Source: Nisaea acidiphila (GTDB lineage: Bacteria; Pseudomonadota; Alphaproteobacteria; Thalassobaculales; Thalassobaculaceae). From it: 64,000 nt of DNA. The notes beneath the pieces are model-generated. The model worked only from the letters and a program-made list of their open reading frames with translations, was not told the DNA's origin and did no database searches. The DNA lies in assembly GCF_024662015.1 (NCBI RefSeq), contig NZ_CP102480.1, positions 248,001 through 312,000 of the forward strand, written 5' to 3'. Numbering within the stretch: the stretch's first letter is position 1; each line of letters opens with the position of its first letter. This document shows positions 37,234 through 47,255 of the stretch, one piece after another. The position numbers and the translations under genes are program-made.

Positions 37234-39357
37234 TCAATCTTTTTCGTTTTTGCGAAATCTCACGCGTGCCGTCCATGGACGATCCCCATGCACATTTCGT
37301 GAGTGAACCACCTCAGGTTGCCCGTCCTTCATCCAAACCGCAATCGCGCCTCCAGTACGAAGTTCCCTTGGCCCCAGGATCAGGCGGGGCGCGGTGCACC
37401 CCTTCGGAACATGAATCCGGGTGACGAGAATGTCCGCACGGCCGCAATCCTCCCAGAGCGACTGCGCACTCGAAGACCGGACAATCGTTCCAAGCCCCTC
37501 CGCGCGATAGACGCACCCCAGCGGATCGCATTCGAAGCGATGCCCCGCCCGGTCTTCATCTTCGCCAAGCCCGGCCCGGCGGCGCCATACCATCGCTTCG
37601 AAGCCGCTCCACCCCGAACTTGTGACCAGTTCACGCCCGGTCTGCACCCCGACGACCCGGCCCCGGTCGCTGATCAGGATCTCCGGCGGTCTCCAGGGTG
37701 AGAGCAGCAACAGAAATACGGCGCACAGCAGCGGGACGGCCCCCAGAAAACGCCAGCCCGAGCGCCAGAGGCAGAGCCAGAGCGCGGACAGTACCGCCAT
37801 GCCGACGGCCCATCCAGGTGCGGCCGACACGTTGTGCGTCGCATGGGGCCATCCCCGGATTTCCTGCGCGAGAACCAGAAGCAGATCGAGCCCCCATCCC
37901 ATCGGCACGAGCGCCAGCATTTCCAAGCCGAGGGGCATCAACACCAATGCCGATACCCCCCAGGGCATGATCCAGATCCCCGCGGCCGGAACCGCGAGGA
38001 GATTGCTGGCAACTCCGTAAAGCGCCGCTTTTTGGAAGTGATAGAGGGCGACGGGCAACGTCGCGAGGCTCGCAACGAGCGAACTCAAGGCAAGTAGGAA
38101 AACGTGGCGCAGGACCCGATGCATCCATCCGTCCCGGCGGCGGCGGCTGGTCCAGTATCCCGCTTCATAGACCGCGACGAGGCAGGTCACGGCGGCGAAA
38201 GAGAGCTGAAAGCTCGCACTCAGCACATATTCCGGCCGGACAGCCATGATCGCCAACGCCGCCGCCGCGATCAGCCGCATGGAGATTGCCTTCCGTCCCA
38301 ACAAGTGGCCGAGAAGCACGATCAGCGTCATCACATAAGCTCTGAGGGTCGGCACCGAGGCTCCGGAAAGAAGCAGATAGAGCGTCGCGAACAATATCGC
38401 GGCGACCGCCGCCGACTGCCGGACCGGCCAGGTCAACGCCGAACGCGGATGCAGACTAAGCAGGAGGCGGACAAATCCGAACACGCACCCAGCGACCAAC
38501 CCCATATGCAACCCGGAAATCGCAAGCAGATGGGCGATCCCCGCATCCCGCATCGCCGTTTCCGCGTCCTCCGAAATCCAGTCCCGGTCGCCGACGAGCA
38601 GAGCTGCGGCGAGTGCCCCCCTATCACCCGTCAGAACGGCCCGGATCCGGCTGGATAGTTCCTGCCGGAGGCGCGCCAGCGCGCTGGCCCAGCGCCCCTC
38701 GCCCGCGGCCTCGCCCGTCGCCCTGGCCGTGACCGGTGCCAACGCGAAGCCGACGGCACCGATCCGCTCGAAAAAAAGTGCGCGACGGAAATCGTAGGCG
38801 TATGGGGAAACCGGCGGCGGCGGCGGCTGAAAGCGGCCGAAAATAGAGATCCGGCTTCCTGCGGCCGGGGCGTCGTCCCGCTTCAGCAGGAGCACACGCG
38901 CCCGCGCCGGAAGTTGCGCAGTCGGAAGCCGCCCGAGCCGCTCGACCTTGAGGATCGTCCGGAAACCGCGCGGGGTCATCCGCACGGTTATGACCACGCC
39001 TTCCAATACTCCGGTCATGCCGCGCGCAAGCACTGGCGCCGCGACCTGCGACGTTCTGAATTGCGCCGCGGTAAAACCCGCCGACGCACCCAGCAGAAGA
39101 ATGGCCGCAAATGCCGGTACCGACGACTTGCGCAGCATGAGGAGCACAAGAGCGGCGACACCGATCATCGCGATCCCATTCCAGGGCGCCGGCTCGGAGC
39201 GGAGCCCAAAATAACCGACGATCCCCGCGCCGAAGGCCACGGGCAGCCAAAGCCCCGCTCGTTCGCGCTCCACCTGCTGGAAACGCGTCAGCCCCGCCCC
39301 CACCTTGGAGACGAGCTCAAAAGCCCCGTCCGTCCAATCTCGCACTGCCCCTGCCAA
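37234..39357 (-). CDS. comEC: ComEC/Rec2 family DNA-uptake channel protein
   Basis: A 707-residue polytopic membrane protein. An N-terminal DUF4131-like region (residues about 40-200), then the competence domain with LVGDRDWISEDAETAMRDAGIAHLLAISGLHMGLVAG, the hallmark ISGLHM motif, and about eight helices. The C-terminal metallo-beta-lactamase-like part (from about 560: ILISDRGRVVGVQTG) lacks a clear HxHxDH site, so it looks degenerate. ComEC translocates single-stranded DNA through the inner membrane; no other competence genes are in the window. It is divergent from gltX. Confidence 0.9.
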   Translation of the reverse strand: MAGAVRDWTDGAFELVSKVGAGLTRFQQVERERAGLWLPVAFGAGIVGYFGLRSEPAPWNGIAMIGVAALVLLMLRKSSVPAFAAILLLGASAGFTAAQFRTSQVAAPVLARGMTGVLEGVVITVRMTPRGFRTILKVERLGRLPTAQLPARARVLLLKRDDAPAAGSRISIFGRFQPPPPPVSPYAYDFRRALFFERIGAVGFALAPVTARATGEAAGEGRWASALARLRQELSSRIRAVLTGDRGALAAALLVGDRDWISEDAETAMRDAGIAHLLAISGLHMGLVAGCVFGFVRLLLSLHPRSALTWPVRQSAAVAAILFATLYLLLSGASVPTLRAYVMTLIVLLGHLLGRKAISMRLIAAAALAIMAVRPEYVLSASFQLSFAAVTCLVAVYEAGYWTSRRRRDGWMHRVLRHVFLLALSSLVASLATLPVALYHFQKAALYGVASNLLAVPAAGIWIMPWGVSALVLMPLGLEMLALVPMGWGLDLLLVLAQEIRGWPHATHNVSAAPGWAVGMAVLSALWLCLWRSGWRFLGAVPLLCAVFLLLLSPWRPPEILISDRGRVVGVQTGRELVTSSGWSGFEAMVWRRRAGLGEDEDRAGHRFECDPLGCVYRAEGLGTIVRSSSAQSLWEDCGRADILVTRIHVPKGCTAPRLILGPRELRTGGAIAVWMKDGQPEVVHSRNVHGDRPWTARVRFRKNEKD

Positions 39358-39437
39358 TGTGCTAAATAGCCCCGCGCCCGCGCTGCACCAGCCCCGGGCG
39401 CACCGTCAAAGCCACAGGAATCACGAGAATTCGCCCC

Positions 39438-40832
39438 ATGTCCGTCGTCACGCGCTTCGCCCCCTCGCCGACCGGTTTCCTCCATATCGGCGGCGCCAGG
39501 ACGGCGCTCTACAACTGGCTCTATGCGCGGCACACGGGCGGAAAATATCTCGTCCGCATCGAGGATACCGATCGCGCCCGCTCCACCCCGGAAGCGGTGC
39601 AGGCGATCTTCGACGGCCTTTCCTGGCTCGGTCTGCTCGGCGACGAGGAACCGGTCTACCAGTCGACCCGTCTTGAACGGCACGCGGAAGTCGCCCGCGA
39701 GCTGGTGGAAAAGGGCCAGGCCTATTACTGCTACTGCACGCCCGACGAGCTCACCGCCATGCGCGAGGAAGCCAAGGCCGCCGGAAAGCCTATGCGCTAC
39801 AACGGCATGTGGCGCGACCGTAATCCGTCCGAGGCGCCGGCCGGCGTCGATCCCGTGGTGCGTCTCAAAGCTCCCCTGACCGGCGAAACCACCCTGGTGG
39901 ACCATGTCCAGGGCGAGATCACGGTGCAGAACGAGCAGCTCGACGATTTCGTGTTGCTGCGGGGAGACGGTACACCGACCTATATGCTCTCCGTGGTGGT
40001 CGACGATCACGATATGGGCATCACCCATGTGCTGCGCGGCGATGACCATCTGAACAATGCTTTCCGTCAAGCCGCGCTTTACCGCGCGATGGATTGGGAA
40101 GTGCCGGAATTCGGCCATATCCCGCTGATCCACGGCCCGGACGGCGGCAAGCTGTCCAAGCGCCACGGCGCGCTCGGCGTCGATGCCTATCGCGAGATGG
40201 GCTATCTGCCGGAGGCCATGAACAACTACCTGCTGCGCCTCGGCTGGGGGCATGGAGACGACGAGATCATCTCCAGCGCCCAGGCGATCGATTGGTTCAC
40301 GTTGGAAGCCGTCGGCCGCTCGCCGTCGCGCTTCGACCTCGCCAAGCTGGAAAACCTCAACGGTCATTACATCCGCGAAGCGGACGACGCGCGGCTGACC
40401 GAGCTGGTGCTTGAAGGGCTGAGCGGCGTCGACGAAATCGGCCGCGCGCGGATTCTGAAAGGCATGAATGGCCTGAAACAGCGCGCCAAGACCATGGTCG
40501 AGCTGACCGAGAATTCCGCTTTTTACGCTGCGGCCGTGCCGTTGACCTTCACCGAAAAGGCACAGGGCCTGCTGACGGAAGACGCCGTGGCGCATCTGAC
40601 GACACTTACGGCACGCCTTGAGGCACTGCCGGACTGGACGGAAGAGTCCGTAGAAGGCGCGGTCCGGGAAGTCGCCGAAGAATCCGGACTGAAACTCGGT
40701 AAACTGGCCCAGCCTTTGCGCGCCGCCCTCACGGGATCGACCGTCTCTCCCGGTATTTTCGAGGTTGCCGCGGTACTGGAACGCGCAGAAACCCTAGCCA
40801 GACTCAAGGCGATTTGCGGCACTGCACAATAA
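39438..40832 (+). CDS. gltX: glutamyl-tRNA synthetase
   Basis: A 464-residue class I synthetase. Nucleotide-binding [20 protein letters not shown] (HIGG in place of HIGH, His16), the IEDTDRARS segment, and the KMSKS-like loop KLSKRHG. The C-terminal anticodon-binding domain is all helical. Alphaproteobacteria often have two gltX copies, one charging tRNA-Gln as well; which type this is cannot be told here. It is followed by gltA. Confidence 0.95.
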   Translation: MSVVTRFAPSPTGFLHIGGARTALYNWLYARHTGGKYLVRIEDTDRARSTPEAVQAIFDGLSWLGLLGDEEPVYQSTRLERHAEVARELVEKGQAYYCYCTPDELTAMREEAKAAGKPMRYNGMWRDRNPSEAPAGVDPVVRLKAPLTGETTLVDHVQGEITVQNEQLDDFVLLRGDGTPTYMLSVVVDDHDMGITHVLRGDDHLNNAFRQAALYRAMDWEVPEFGHIPLIHGPDGGKLSKRHGALGVDAYREMGYLPEAMNNYLLRLGWGHGDDEIISSAQAIDWFTLEAVGRSPSRFDLAKLENLNGHYIREADDARLTELVLEGLSGVDEIGRARILKGMNGLKQRAKTMVELTENSAFYAAAVPLTFTEKAQGLLTEDAVAHLTTLTARLEALPDWTEESVEGAVREVAEESGLKLGKLAQPLRAALTGSTVSPGIFEVAAVLERAETLARLKAICGTAQ

Positions 40833-40844
40833 CGACTAATATCC

Positions 40845-40887
40845 GCCGCGATTTAGCGGCAATGTTGCTTCGAGGGAATGCGAAGCA
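40845..40887 (+). promoter_or_regulatory. gltX-gltA intergenic hairpins
   Basis: Two small stems: GCCGC/GCGGC (40845-40849 with 40856-40860, loop GATTTA) and TGCTTCG/CGAAGCA (40866-40872 with 40881-40887, 8-base loop). They lie between the gltX stop and the gltA ribosome-binding site and may structure the gltA leader or process a joint transcript. Confidence 0.4.
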
Positions 40888-40918
40888 GCCGCCCAACAAG
40901 AACTAAGGGAAGCTCAGG

Positions 40919-42220
40919 ATGAACAAACCAAACACCGGCAGCTTTACGCTCACCGATAATCAGACCGGCAAGAGTTACGAACTCCCTGTCCTGCACGCCT
41001 CGGTCGGTCCCAACGTGGTCGACGTCCGCAAGTTTTACGCCGAGACCGATCATTTCACCTACGATCCCGGCTTCACCTCGACCGGCTCCTGCGAGTCCGG
41101 CCTCACCTTCATCGACGGCGACAAAGGTATCCTGCTGCACCGCGGCTACCGCATCGAAGATCTCGCCGCCAACTGCAGCTTCCTCGAGGTTGCCCATCTG
41201 CTCCTGAACGGCGAACTGCCGAACAAGGAACAGAAGGCCAAATTCGACCATGACGTCACCTATCACACGATGGTGCACGAGCAGTTGAGCAACTTCTACC
41301 GGGGTTTCCGTCGCGACGCGCACCCGATGGCCGTGCTCTGCGGCGTGGTCGGCGCGCTTTCCGCCTTCTACCACGACTCCACGGACATCAACGATCCGCA
41401 TGCCCGGATGGTCGCCTCCTTCCGCCTGATCGCGAAGATGCCTACCCTTGCTGCCATGGCCTACAAGTACTCGATCGGCCAGCCGTTCAACTACCCGAAG
41501 AACGATCTCACCTACGCCGAAAACTTCCTGCACATGATGTTCTCGGTCCCGGCAGAGGAATACAAGATGGACCCGGTGCTGGCGAAGGCCATGGACCGCC
41601 TGTTCATTCTGCATGCCGACCACGAGCAGAACGCGTCGACCTCGACCGTCCGCCTCGCCGGCTCCTCCGGCGCCAACCCGTTCGCCTGCATCGCCGCCGG
41701 CATCGCCTCGCTTTGGGGCCCGGCGCATGGCGGAGCGAACGAGGCCGTGCTGACGATGCTCAACCAGATCGGCCACAAGGACAACATCAACGAGTTCATC
41801 AAGAAGGCGAAGGACAAGGACGATCCGTTCCGCCTGATGGGCTTCGGGCACCGGGTCTACAAGAACTACGATCCCCGCGCCAAGGTGATGCAGGAGAGCT
41901 GCCACGAAGTGCTCGAGGTGCTCGGCGTCGAGGATCCGCTGCTCGAACTGGCGATGGAACTCGAGAAAATCGCGCTCTCGGACGAGTATTTCGTCGACCG
42001 CAAGCTGTTCCCGAACGTCGACTTCTATTCGGGCATCGTGCTCAAGGCGATGGGCTTCCCGACCTCCATGTTCACCGTGCTGTTTGCTGTCGCCCGCACC
42101 ACGGGCTGGGTGGCGCAGTGGAAGGAAAGCATCGAGGATCCGCAAGCCAAGATCGGCCGTCCGCGCCAGCTCTATACCGGCCCGACCGAGCGTCCGTTCG
42201 TCCCGCTCGACAAGCGGTAA
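40919..42220 (+). CDS. gltA: citrate synthase
   Basis: A 433-residue type II-like citrate synthase. Seen are [71 protein letters not shown] and [19 protein letters not shown], covering the catalytic His, His and Asp regions, and [14 protein letters not shown]. It condenses oxaloacetate with acetyl-CoA. AAGGGAAG precedes the start. A strong terminator follows. Confidence 0.97.
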   Translation: MNKPNTGSFTLTDNQTGKSYELPVLHASVGPNVVDVRKFYAETDHFTYDPGFTSTGSCESGLTFIDGDKGILLHRGYRIEDLAANCSFLEVAHLLLNGELPNKEQKAKFDHDVTYHTMVHEQLSNFYRGFRRDAHPMAVLCGVVGALSAFYHDSTDINDPHARMVASFRLIAKMPTLAAMAYKYSIGQPFNYPKNDLTYAENFLHMMFSVPAEEYKMDPVLAKAMDRLFILHADHEQNASTSTVRLAGSSGANPFACIAAGIASLWGPAHGGANEAVLTMLNQIGHKDNINEFIKKAKDKDDPFRLMGFGHRVYKNYDPRAKVMQESCHEVLEVLGVEDPLLELAMELEKIALSDEYFVDRKLFPNVDFYSGIVLKAMGFPTSMFTVLFAVARTTGWVAQWKESIEDPQAKIGRPRQLYTGPTERPFVPLDKR

Positions 42221-42241
42221 CAGATATCCGGAAACGGTGTG

Positions 42242-42271
42242 AAAACGGCGGCACAAGATGCCGCCGTTTTT
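42242..42271. terminator. terminator between gltA and lpxB
   Basis: AAAACGGCGGCA (42242-42253) and TGCCGCCGTTTT (42259-42270) form a perfect 12-bp stem with a CAAGA loop. With As on one side and Ts on the other it can end both gltA and the long lpx superoperon, whose last stop is 6 bases away. Confidence 0.9.
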
Positions 42272-42275
42272 CTAT

Positions 42276-43475
42276 TCAGGCTGTTTCGGCCGGGGATATT
42301 CCGGCAGCATCGGCAACGGTCAGAGCCGCGGTTTCCGACGGGGAAACCGCTCCGGTACCGAGCAACTCACGGAGCTCGCGGGCCGCGGCGGCACAATCGG
42401 CACGGGCCCTTGTGTCGTCGAACAGGCGTGCGATCGAGACCGTAAGCGCATCCGGCGTGCAGTTTTCCTGCAGAAAGAACGGCTGCACCGGCCGGCCCAG
42501 AATACGGTTTGCCAGTACGACCGCCTCAAGATTGACCAGCCGCCTTCCGATCGGCGCGGAAAGCGGACTAACTTTGTAGCCAACCGCCGTGGGGACCCCC
42601 GCAAGCGCCAGTTCGAGAGTCACGGTGCCAGAGGCCGCAAGCGCGACGTTCATGGCATCGAACGCGTTGTACTTCTCCGCCTCACCTTCGATGACGATTG
42701 CCGTCCCCGGCCAGTCCTTGACAGTCTCCCGCACCTGTTCGGCGACACCGGACACCGTCGGAACGAGGATTCTGAGATCGGGATAGCGGGCTATCAGCCG
42801 GCGCACCGTCTCGCCGAATACCGGCAACAGACGCCGCACTTCGCCAGGTCGGCTGCCCGGAAGAACTCCAAGCACCGGTGCTCGCGGAGCAATTTGCGTC
42901 CGCGCCCGAAGCCCAGCGCCATCACCGACAGGCTGCGTCGAAGCCGGATGGCCGACGAACGTCGTCTTCAGTCCATGCTCTTCGAAATAGGGCCGTTCGA
43001 AAGGAAACAGCACCAGCAAGCGATCCAGGAACCGGGAAATCACCTTGGCCCGGCCCGGGCGCCAGGCCCAGACCGTCGGCGCCACCATATGGACCAGCGG
43101 GAAACCGACCGGGCCTCCCGCCTCCCGGCGCTTGTAGAGGCGTTTCTGCACGCGGAGACTGAACGCCTTCGAGTCCACCGTGACCAGAATATCCGGCTGC
43201 TTCTCGAGGATATCGGCAACAGTCTGCTTGATCCGGCGCAGGAGCTTGGGGGCATGGGGAAGGATCTCAAACACTCCCATGACCGCCATTTCCGAGATCG
43301 GAAACAGGCTCTCCAGGCCTTCCGCCCGCATCAGATCGCCGCCGACCCCGGCGAAACGGATCTTTCCTCCGGTCACCTTCTTGAGGGCGCGCATCATCCC
43401 GGCCGCGAGCAGATCCCCGGACGCTTCGCCGGCGACGATATAGACCAGCGGCGTTTCGGCCACTTCCGCGCTCAT
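42276..43475 (-). CDS. lpxB: lipid-A-disaccharide synthase
   Basis: A 399-residue GT19 glycosyltransferase: VYIVAGEASGDLLAAGMMRAL at the start, ISEMAVMGVFEILPHAPKLLRR, MVAPTVWAWRPGRAKVI, and the C-terminal GTVTLELALAGVPTAVGYKVSPL. It joins lipid X to UDP-2,3-diacylglucosamine at the inner membrane. Last gene of the superoperon; it overlaps lpxI by 4 bases. Confidence 0.96.
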   Translation of the reverse strand: MSAEVAETPLVYIVAGEASGDLLAAGMMRALKKVTGGKIRFAGVGGDLMRAEGLESLFPISEMAVMGVFEILPHAPKLLRRIKQTVADILEKQPDILVTVDSKAFSLRVQKRLYKRREAGGPVGFPLVHMVAPTVWAWRPGRAKVISRFLDRLLVLFPFERPYFEEHGLKTTFVGHPASTQPVGDGAGLRARTQIAPRAPVLGVLPGSRPGEVRRLLPVFGETVRRLIARYPDLRILVPTVSGVAEQVRETVKDWPGTAIVIEGEAEKYNAFDAMNVALAASGTVTLELALAGVPTAVGYKVSPLSAPIGRRLVNLEAVVLANRILGRPVQPFFLQENCTPDALTVSIARLFDDTRARADCAAAARELRELLGTGAVSPSETAALTVADAAGISPAETA

Positions 43476-44308
43476 GTCTCTTCACCCGGTTCAGCGGCAA
43501 CAATTCCGGAGACGAAGAGTCCCGCCGCATCCGCCGCTTCGACAACCGCTTCCCGATCGATGACGATCGTGGCGCCGGTCTCGACGGCTATGCCCCGGAA
43601 CCCCGAAGCGATCGCGCCGCGCACCGTCTCGACGCCAATGGTCGGCAAATCGGCACGCCGTTCCTGCCCGCGCTTGCGGGTTTTGACGAGGATCGGTCCC
43701 GGAGCTCCGCTTCGCTTCACGTCTCCAGCCCGGGCAACCATGGCATCCGTGCCTTCCACGGCTTCGACCGCGAGAACGAGTCCCTCCTGTACTACCACGG
43801 CCTGCCCGACATCCGCCGGACTGAGGGCGGCCAGGACCTCGAGCCCGCGCGCGATATCCTGCTCTGCGTTCTCATCCGGCCGGGATTCCGTAATCGCACC
43901 CGCCGGCATCAGATAGCCGCCGAGCACGTCATCGATTCCGACAACCCGAAAGCCGTCGCGCTCGATCTCCTCGATGATCAGGGACAACAGACCGTCATCG
44001 CCGAACGCCTTGCGGCCGGCGCGGGCTAAAGCCTTTACCGAGCGCATGTCGAGAGTGAGGTCTGAAAAAGCCGGTCGCCGCATCGGTCCGGCCATCACAA
44101 CCTCCTCGACCGATGCTTCCTTGAGCCGCTTAAGGGCAGCCCCTGTCGCCCCAAGACGCATCCAGGCATGTTCCAGCCCCTCAACTGTCGCAGGATCGGT
44201 CTGGCCCTCGAAAGCGATGACGAAAACCCTCTCGCCGCTTTCCAGACGGCGCTCGGCAATCCGGCGGGGAAGCACCCCGCCGCCGGCCAGAATTCCGAGC
44301 TTGGGCAT
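43472..44308 (-). CDS. lpxI: UDP-2,3-diacylglucosamine pyrophosphatase LpxI
   Basis: A 278-residue protein of the LpxI (DUF1009) family: MPKLGILAGGGVLPRRIAE at the N-terminus, VMAGPMRRPAFSDL, and the C-terminal IGVETVRGAIASGFRGIAVETG. It cleaves UDP-2,3-diacylglucosamine to lipid X, the step done by unrelated LpxH in E. coli. Its position between lpxA and lpxB supports the call. Confidence 0.95.
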   Translation of the reverse strand: MPKLGILAGGGVLPRRIAERRLESGERVFVIAFEGQTDPATVEGLEHAWMRLGATGAALKRLKEASVEEVVMAGPMRRPAFSDLTLDMRSVKALARAGRKAFGDDGLLSLIIEEIERDGFRVVGIDDVLGGYLMPAGAITESRPDENAEQDIARGLEVLAALSPADVGQAVVVQEGLVLAVEAVEGTDAMVARAGDVKRSGAPGPILVKTRKRGQERRADLPTIGVETVRGAIASGFRGIAVETGATIVIDREAVVEAADAAGLFVSGIVAAEPGEET

Positions 44309-44317
44309 GGCCCGTCC

Positions 44318-45124
44318 TCAGTCCTTGCTGGGCTGACAGATCGCGCCGCGACTGCTCGTGGCACGGATGAAGGCGACGATTTCCGCGACCGCCTCGTGAT
44401 CCTGATATTCCCGCGCGACCTCGTCCACCCGCTCCTGAAAGGTGCCTTCGTCGGCAAAGAGGAGCCGGTAGGCCTTGCGGAGTTCAGAGATCTGATCGGG
44501 CGTGTATCCGCGCCGCTTCAGGCCGATCAAGTTGAGACCGGACAACCGCGCCCGGTCGCCCATGACCGTGCCGAACGGAATGACATCATTCTCGACGCCG
44601 GTCAGTCCGCCGACCATGGCGTGCTTGCCGATCCGGCAGAATTGACGCACCGCGCTGAGGCCGCCGAGAATGACGAAATCGCCGACCGAGACATGTCCCG
44701 CCAGAGTTGCGTTGTTCGCCAGAATCACGTTGTCGCCGACCATGCAGTCGTGCGCGACATGAGAGCCCGCCATGAAAAGACAGCCGTCGCCGACCTTGGT
44801 CAGCATGCCCCCGCCCTCGGTGCCGGGGTTCATCGTCACGTGCTCGCGAATGACGTTCCGCGCACCGATATGCAGCTCGGACGGCTCGCCGTTATATTTG
44901 AGGTCCTGCGGGATCTGCCCGATCGAGGTGAAGGGAAAGATCTCGGTTTCCGCGCCGATCCGGGTACGCCCCTCGACCACCACATGGGACTTGAGACGGC
45001 ATCCGTCGCCAAGCACCACATCGGGGCCAATGACGCTGTAGGGACCGATCTCCACACCGCTGCCGATCTCCGCCGCCGCGTCCACGATCGCGGTGGGATG
45101 GATCTTGGTCTCCTGTGCGGTCAT
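44318..45124 (-). CDS. lpxA: UDP-N-acetylglucosamine acyltransferase
   Basis: A 268-residue left-handed beta-helix acyltransferase with many hexapeptide repeats (IHPTAIVDAAAEIGSGVEIGPYSVIGPDVVLGDG). The catalytic histidine lies in the AGSHVAHDCMVGDNVIL segment, and the C-terminus is helical. It starts lipid A synthesis by adding a 3-hydroxyacyl chain to UDP-GlcNAc. It begins 5 bases after fabZ ends. Confidence 0.96.
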   Translation of the reverse strand: MTAQETKIHPTAIVDAAAEIGSGVEIGPYSVIGPDVVLGDGCRLKSHVVVEGRTRIGAETEIFPFTSIGQIPQDLKYNGEPSELHIGARNVIREHVTMNPGTEGGGMLTKVGDGCLFMAGSHVAHDCMVGDNVILANNATLAGHVSVGDFVILGGLSAVRQFCRIGKHAMVGGLTGVENDVIPFGTVMGDRARLSGLNLIGLKRRGYTPDQISELRKAYRLLFADEGTFQERVDEVAREYQDHEAVAEIVAFIRATSSRGAICQPSKD

Positions 45125-45129
45125 CAGCT

Positions 45130-45606
45130 CTATTTGTCCACGATCATTGCGGAGAAGGTGGCTTCGGCGACGAGCACGCCGTCGACTTTCGCCGCCCCGG
45201 TGAACTTCCAGACCGGTCCGCGGTTGCGCGCCTTCTCGACATGGATCTTCAGCTGGTCACCCGGCACGACCGGTTTACGGAAGCGGGCATCGTCGATGGT
45301 CATGAAATAGACCAGCTTGCCTTCGGCCTCCTCGCCAAGTGTCGCAACGACGAGACATCCCGCCGTCTGCGCCATCGACTCGATGATGAGCACTCCCGGA
45401 AACACCGGACGGGTGGGAAAATGGCCCTGGAAGAAGTTTTCGTTGATGGAAACGTTCTTGATCCCGACGGCCCGGACGTCGAGCTCGATCTCCTCGATCC
45501 GGTCCACCATCAGGAACGGATAGCGGTGCGGGATCAGTTCCATCACGCGGTTGACGTCGATATCCGTCTTGGTGACCGTTCCGGTCTCTGAGTCTGCGGC
45601 GCTCAT
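45130..45606 (-). CDS. fabZ: 3-hydroxyacyl-ACP dehydratase FabZ
   Basis: A 158-residue hot-dog-fold dehydratase: [18 protein letters not shown], catalytic His62 in [11 protein letters not shown] and Glu76 in IIESMAQ. It dehydrates 3-hydroxyacyl-ACP in fatty acid elongation, competing with LpxA/LpxD for the same substrate, which explains its place among lpx genes. Overlaps lpxD by 4 bases. Confidence 0.96.
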   Translation of the reverse strand: MSAADSETGTVTKTDIDVNRVMELIPHRYPFLMVDRIEEIELDVRAVGIKNVSINENFFQGHFPTRPVFPGVLIIESMAQTAGCLVVATLGEEAEGKLVYFMTIDDARFRKPVVPGDQLKIHVEKARNRGPVWKFTGAAKVDGVLVAEATFSAMIVDK

Positions 45607-46637
45607 TTGTTCTCCTGGTCTGACTTCCGTCGCCCCAACGCTTTGACCGCGGCGATCTGCCGGCGAAAATCGTTAATCGGCACCGTCGGCATGCCGCCGA
45701 CCTTCTGGCCGGGTGCAATCGAGTTGCTGACACCCGACATGGCCGCCACCTGCACACCGTCGCCGATCTCAAGGTGCCCGCCGACGCCGACCTGACCGGC
45801 CAGCACCACGTAATTGCCTATCCGGGCGGACCCCGCGATACCGGCCTGACCGCAAATAATACAGCCTTTTCCGATCTGTACGTTGTGGCCGATCTGCACC
45901 AGATTATCAATCATGGTAGCGCGACCGATAACCGTGTCCGGACCGCTGCCCCTATCGACACAGCTATTGGCGCCGATCTCGACATCGTCCTCGATGATCG
46001 CCCGCCCGAGCTGCGGCATCTTTACGAGACCGCTTTCGTCCACTTCAAAACCGAATCCACAGGTACCGACCCGCGCTCCCGGATAGATCACCACGCGCGC
46101 GCCGATCAATGCGTGGCTGACAGACGCATTCTCGCCGATCACCGTCCCGTCGCCGATGACCACAGCCTCTCCGACACAGGCATTGGCGCAGATTTTCACT
46201 CCCGCACCGATCTTCGCGCCCGCACCAATCGTGGCTCCGGGACCAACGAAGCAGCCGTCGCCCAGCTCTGCGGACGGATCCACATGCGCTGATTGATCGA
46301 CACCGGTCCGGTGGTCCTCCTGCGGATAAAATAGTGCCGCGATCTTGGCGAACGCCCTCCGCGGCCGCTCGCTGACGATGAGCGGCATGGCCTCGGGCGC
46401 GCGGTCGGCAATATTTCTCGGAAGCAGGCAGACGCCGGCTTTCGAAGAGCCGAGCGCGGCGACATAGCGGCGATTTTCCACAAAACAGATATCACTGCCG
46501 GCGGCTTCTTCGACCGACGCCACATCCTCGATTACGGTATCGGGAGCCGGGCAATTCATGAGTTCTCCGCCAACCCGTTCCGCAAGATCGGCGATCGAGT
46601 AACTGCCCGATTTAGCGAAGAACCTCTTGTCAGCCAT
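45603..46637 (-). CDS. lpxD: UDP-3-O-(3-hydroxyacyl)glucosamine N-acyltransferase
   Basis: A 344-residue acyltransferase: N-terminal uridine-binding domain ([15 protein letters not shown], then [20 protein letters not shown]), a hexapeptide-repeat beta-helix, catalytic histidine in [25 protein letters not shown], and a C-terminal helix. It adds the N-linked hydroxyacyl chain in lipid A synthesis. Confidence 0.96.
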   Translation of the reverse strand: MADKRFFAKSGSYSIADLAERVGGELMNCPAPDTVIEDVASVEEAAGSDICFVENRRYVAALGSSKAGVCLLPRNIADRAPEAMPLIVSERPRRAFAKIAALFYPQEDHRTGVDQSAHVDPSAELGDGCFVGPGATIGAGAKIGAGVKICANACVGEAVVIGDGTVIGENASVSHALIGARVVIYPGARVGTCGFGFEVDESGLVKMPQLGRAIIEDDVEIGANSCVDRGSGPDTVIGRATMIDNLVQIGHNVQIGKGCIICGQAGIAGSARIGNYVVLAGQVGVGGHLEIGDGVQVAAMSGVSNSIAPGQKVGGMPTVPINDFRRQIAAVKALGRRKSDQENK

Positions 46638-46652
46638 GCTGGATCAACCGGA

Positions 46653-47255
46653 CTAGTTACCATTTTCCGAGAAGGTGACCTCGACGCTCGGCAAACTCTG
46701 ATTGAGCCGCTTCATGATCTCTTCTGTAAGGTCAATCTTTCGGTCGCCCAGAAAAATCTGGTTCTTGAAGAGCACGAGACCGACTCCGCTCTCTTCGGCA
46801 ACATCCGCGACGATCTCGATCATGGCCTGGCGCACCTTAGCATTGGCCCGGCCGAACGCCTGGTCGAGCTGATGCTTCATGGACTGGCCGTCGCGCTGAA
46901 GCGCCGCGACATTCTCCTGATGCTCCCGGAGGCGTGCCTGGAAGACGTCGTTGGCAAGTATATTCCGCTGCTGTGCGAGCGCCTTCTCAGCCTCCCGCAC
47001 ACCGGATTCACGCTGTTGGAAGTCTTTCTCGTAGATCTTCCGACGCGCCTCGATCTGATCGCGGATCACCTTGGCGGCTTCCGACTGACGCATAATGAGC
47101 TGCGCATCGACCACGGCCACGCTCACCGGCGGAATCTTGTCCACGGCGCGGACCGGAGAAACGGCCACCGCGAGTGTCAAAGCGACGGCCAGAACCGTCC
47201 CGGCGATGATTCTAGAAGCGCGTTCCGAAACTGAACCTAAAGATTTCAGTATCAT
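46653..47255 (-). CDS. ompH: OmpH/Skp family periplasmic chaperone
   Basis: A 200-residue Skp-like protein: N-terminal signal segment (RIIAGTVLAVALTLAVAVS), VAVVDAQLIMRQSEAAKVIRD, a long coiled-coil region (about residues 70-135, QRESGVREAEKALAQQRNIL) and a C-terminal VEESGVGLVLFKNQIFLG-like strand part. It holds unfolded outer-membrane proteins. The ATG at 47255 is preferred because AAGGA is 8 bases in front; an ATG two codons earlier abuts the site. Its start lies 44 bases inside the end of bamA. Confidence 0.88.
   Translation of the reverse strand: MILKSLGSVSERASRIIAGTVLAVALTLAVAVSPVRAVDKIPPVSVAVVDAQLIMRQSEAAKVIRDQIEARRKIYEKDFQQRESGVREAEKALAQQRNILANDVFQARLREHQENVAALQRDGQSMKHQLDQAFGRANAKVRQAMIEIVADVAEESGVGLVLFKNQIFLGDRKIDLTEEIMKRLNQSLPSVEVTFSENGN

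Noticed and set aside
42258-43916. 552-codon plus-strand open frame opposite lpxB and lpxI
   Set aside because: Covers two certain genes on the other strand; no protein-like motifs.
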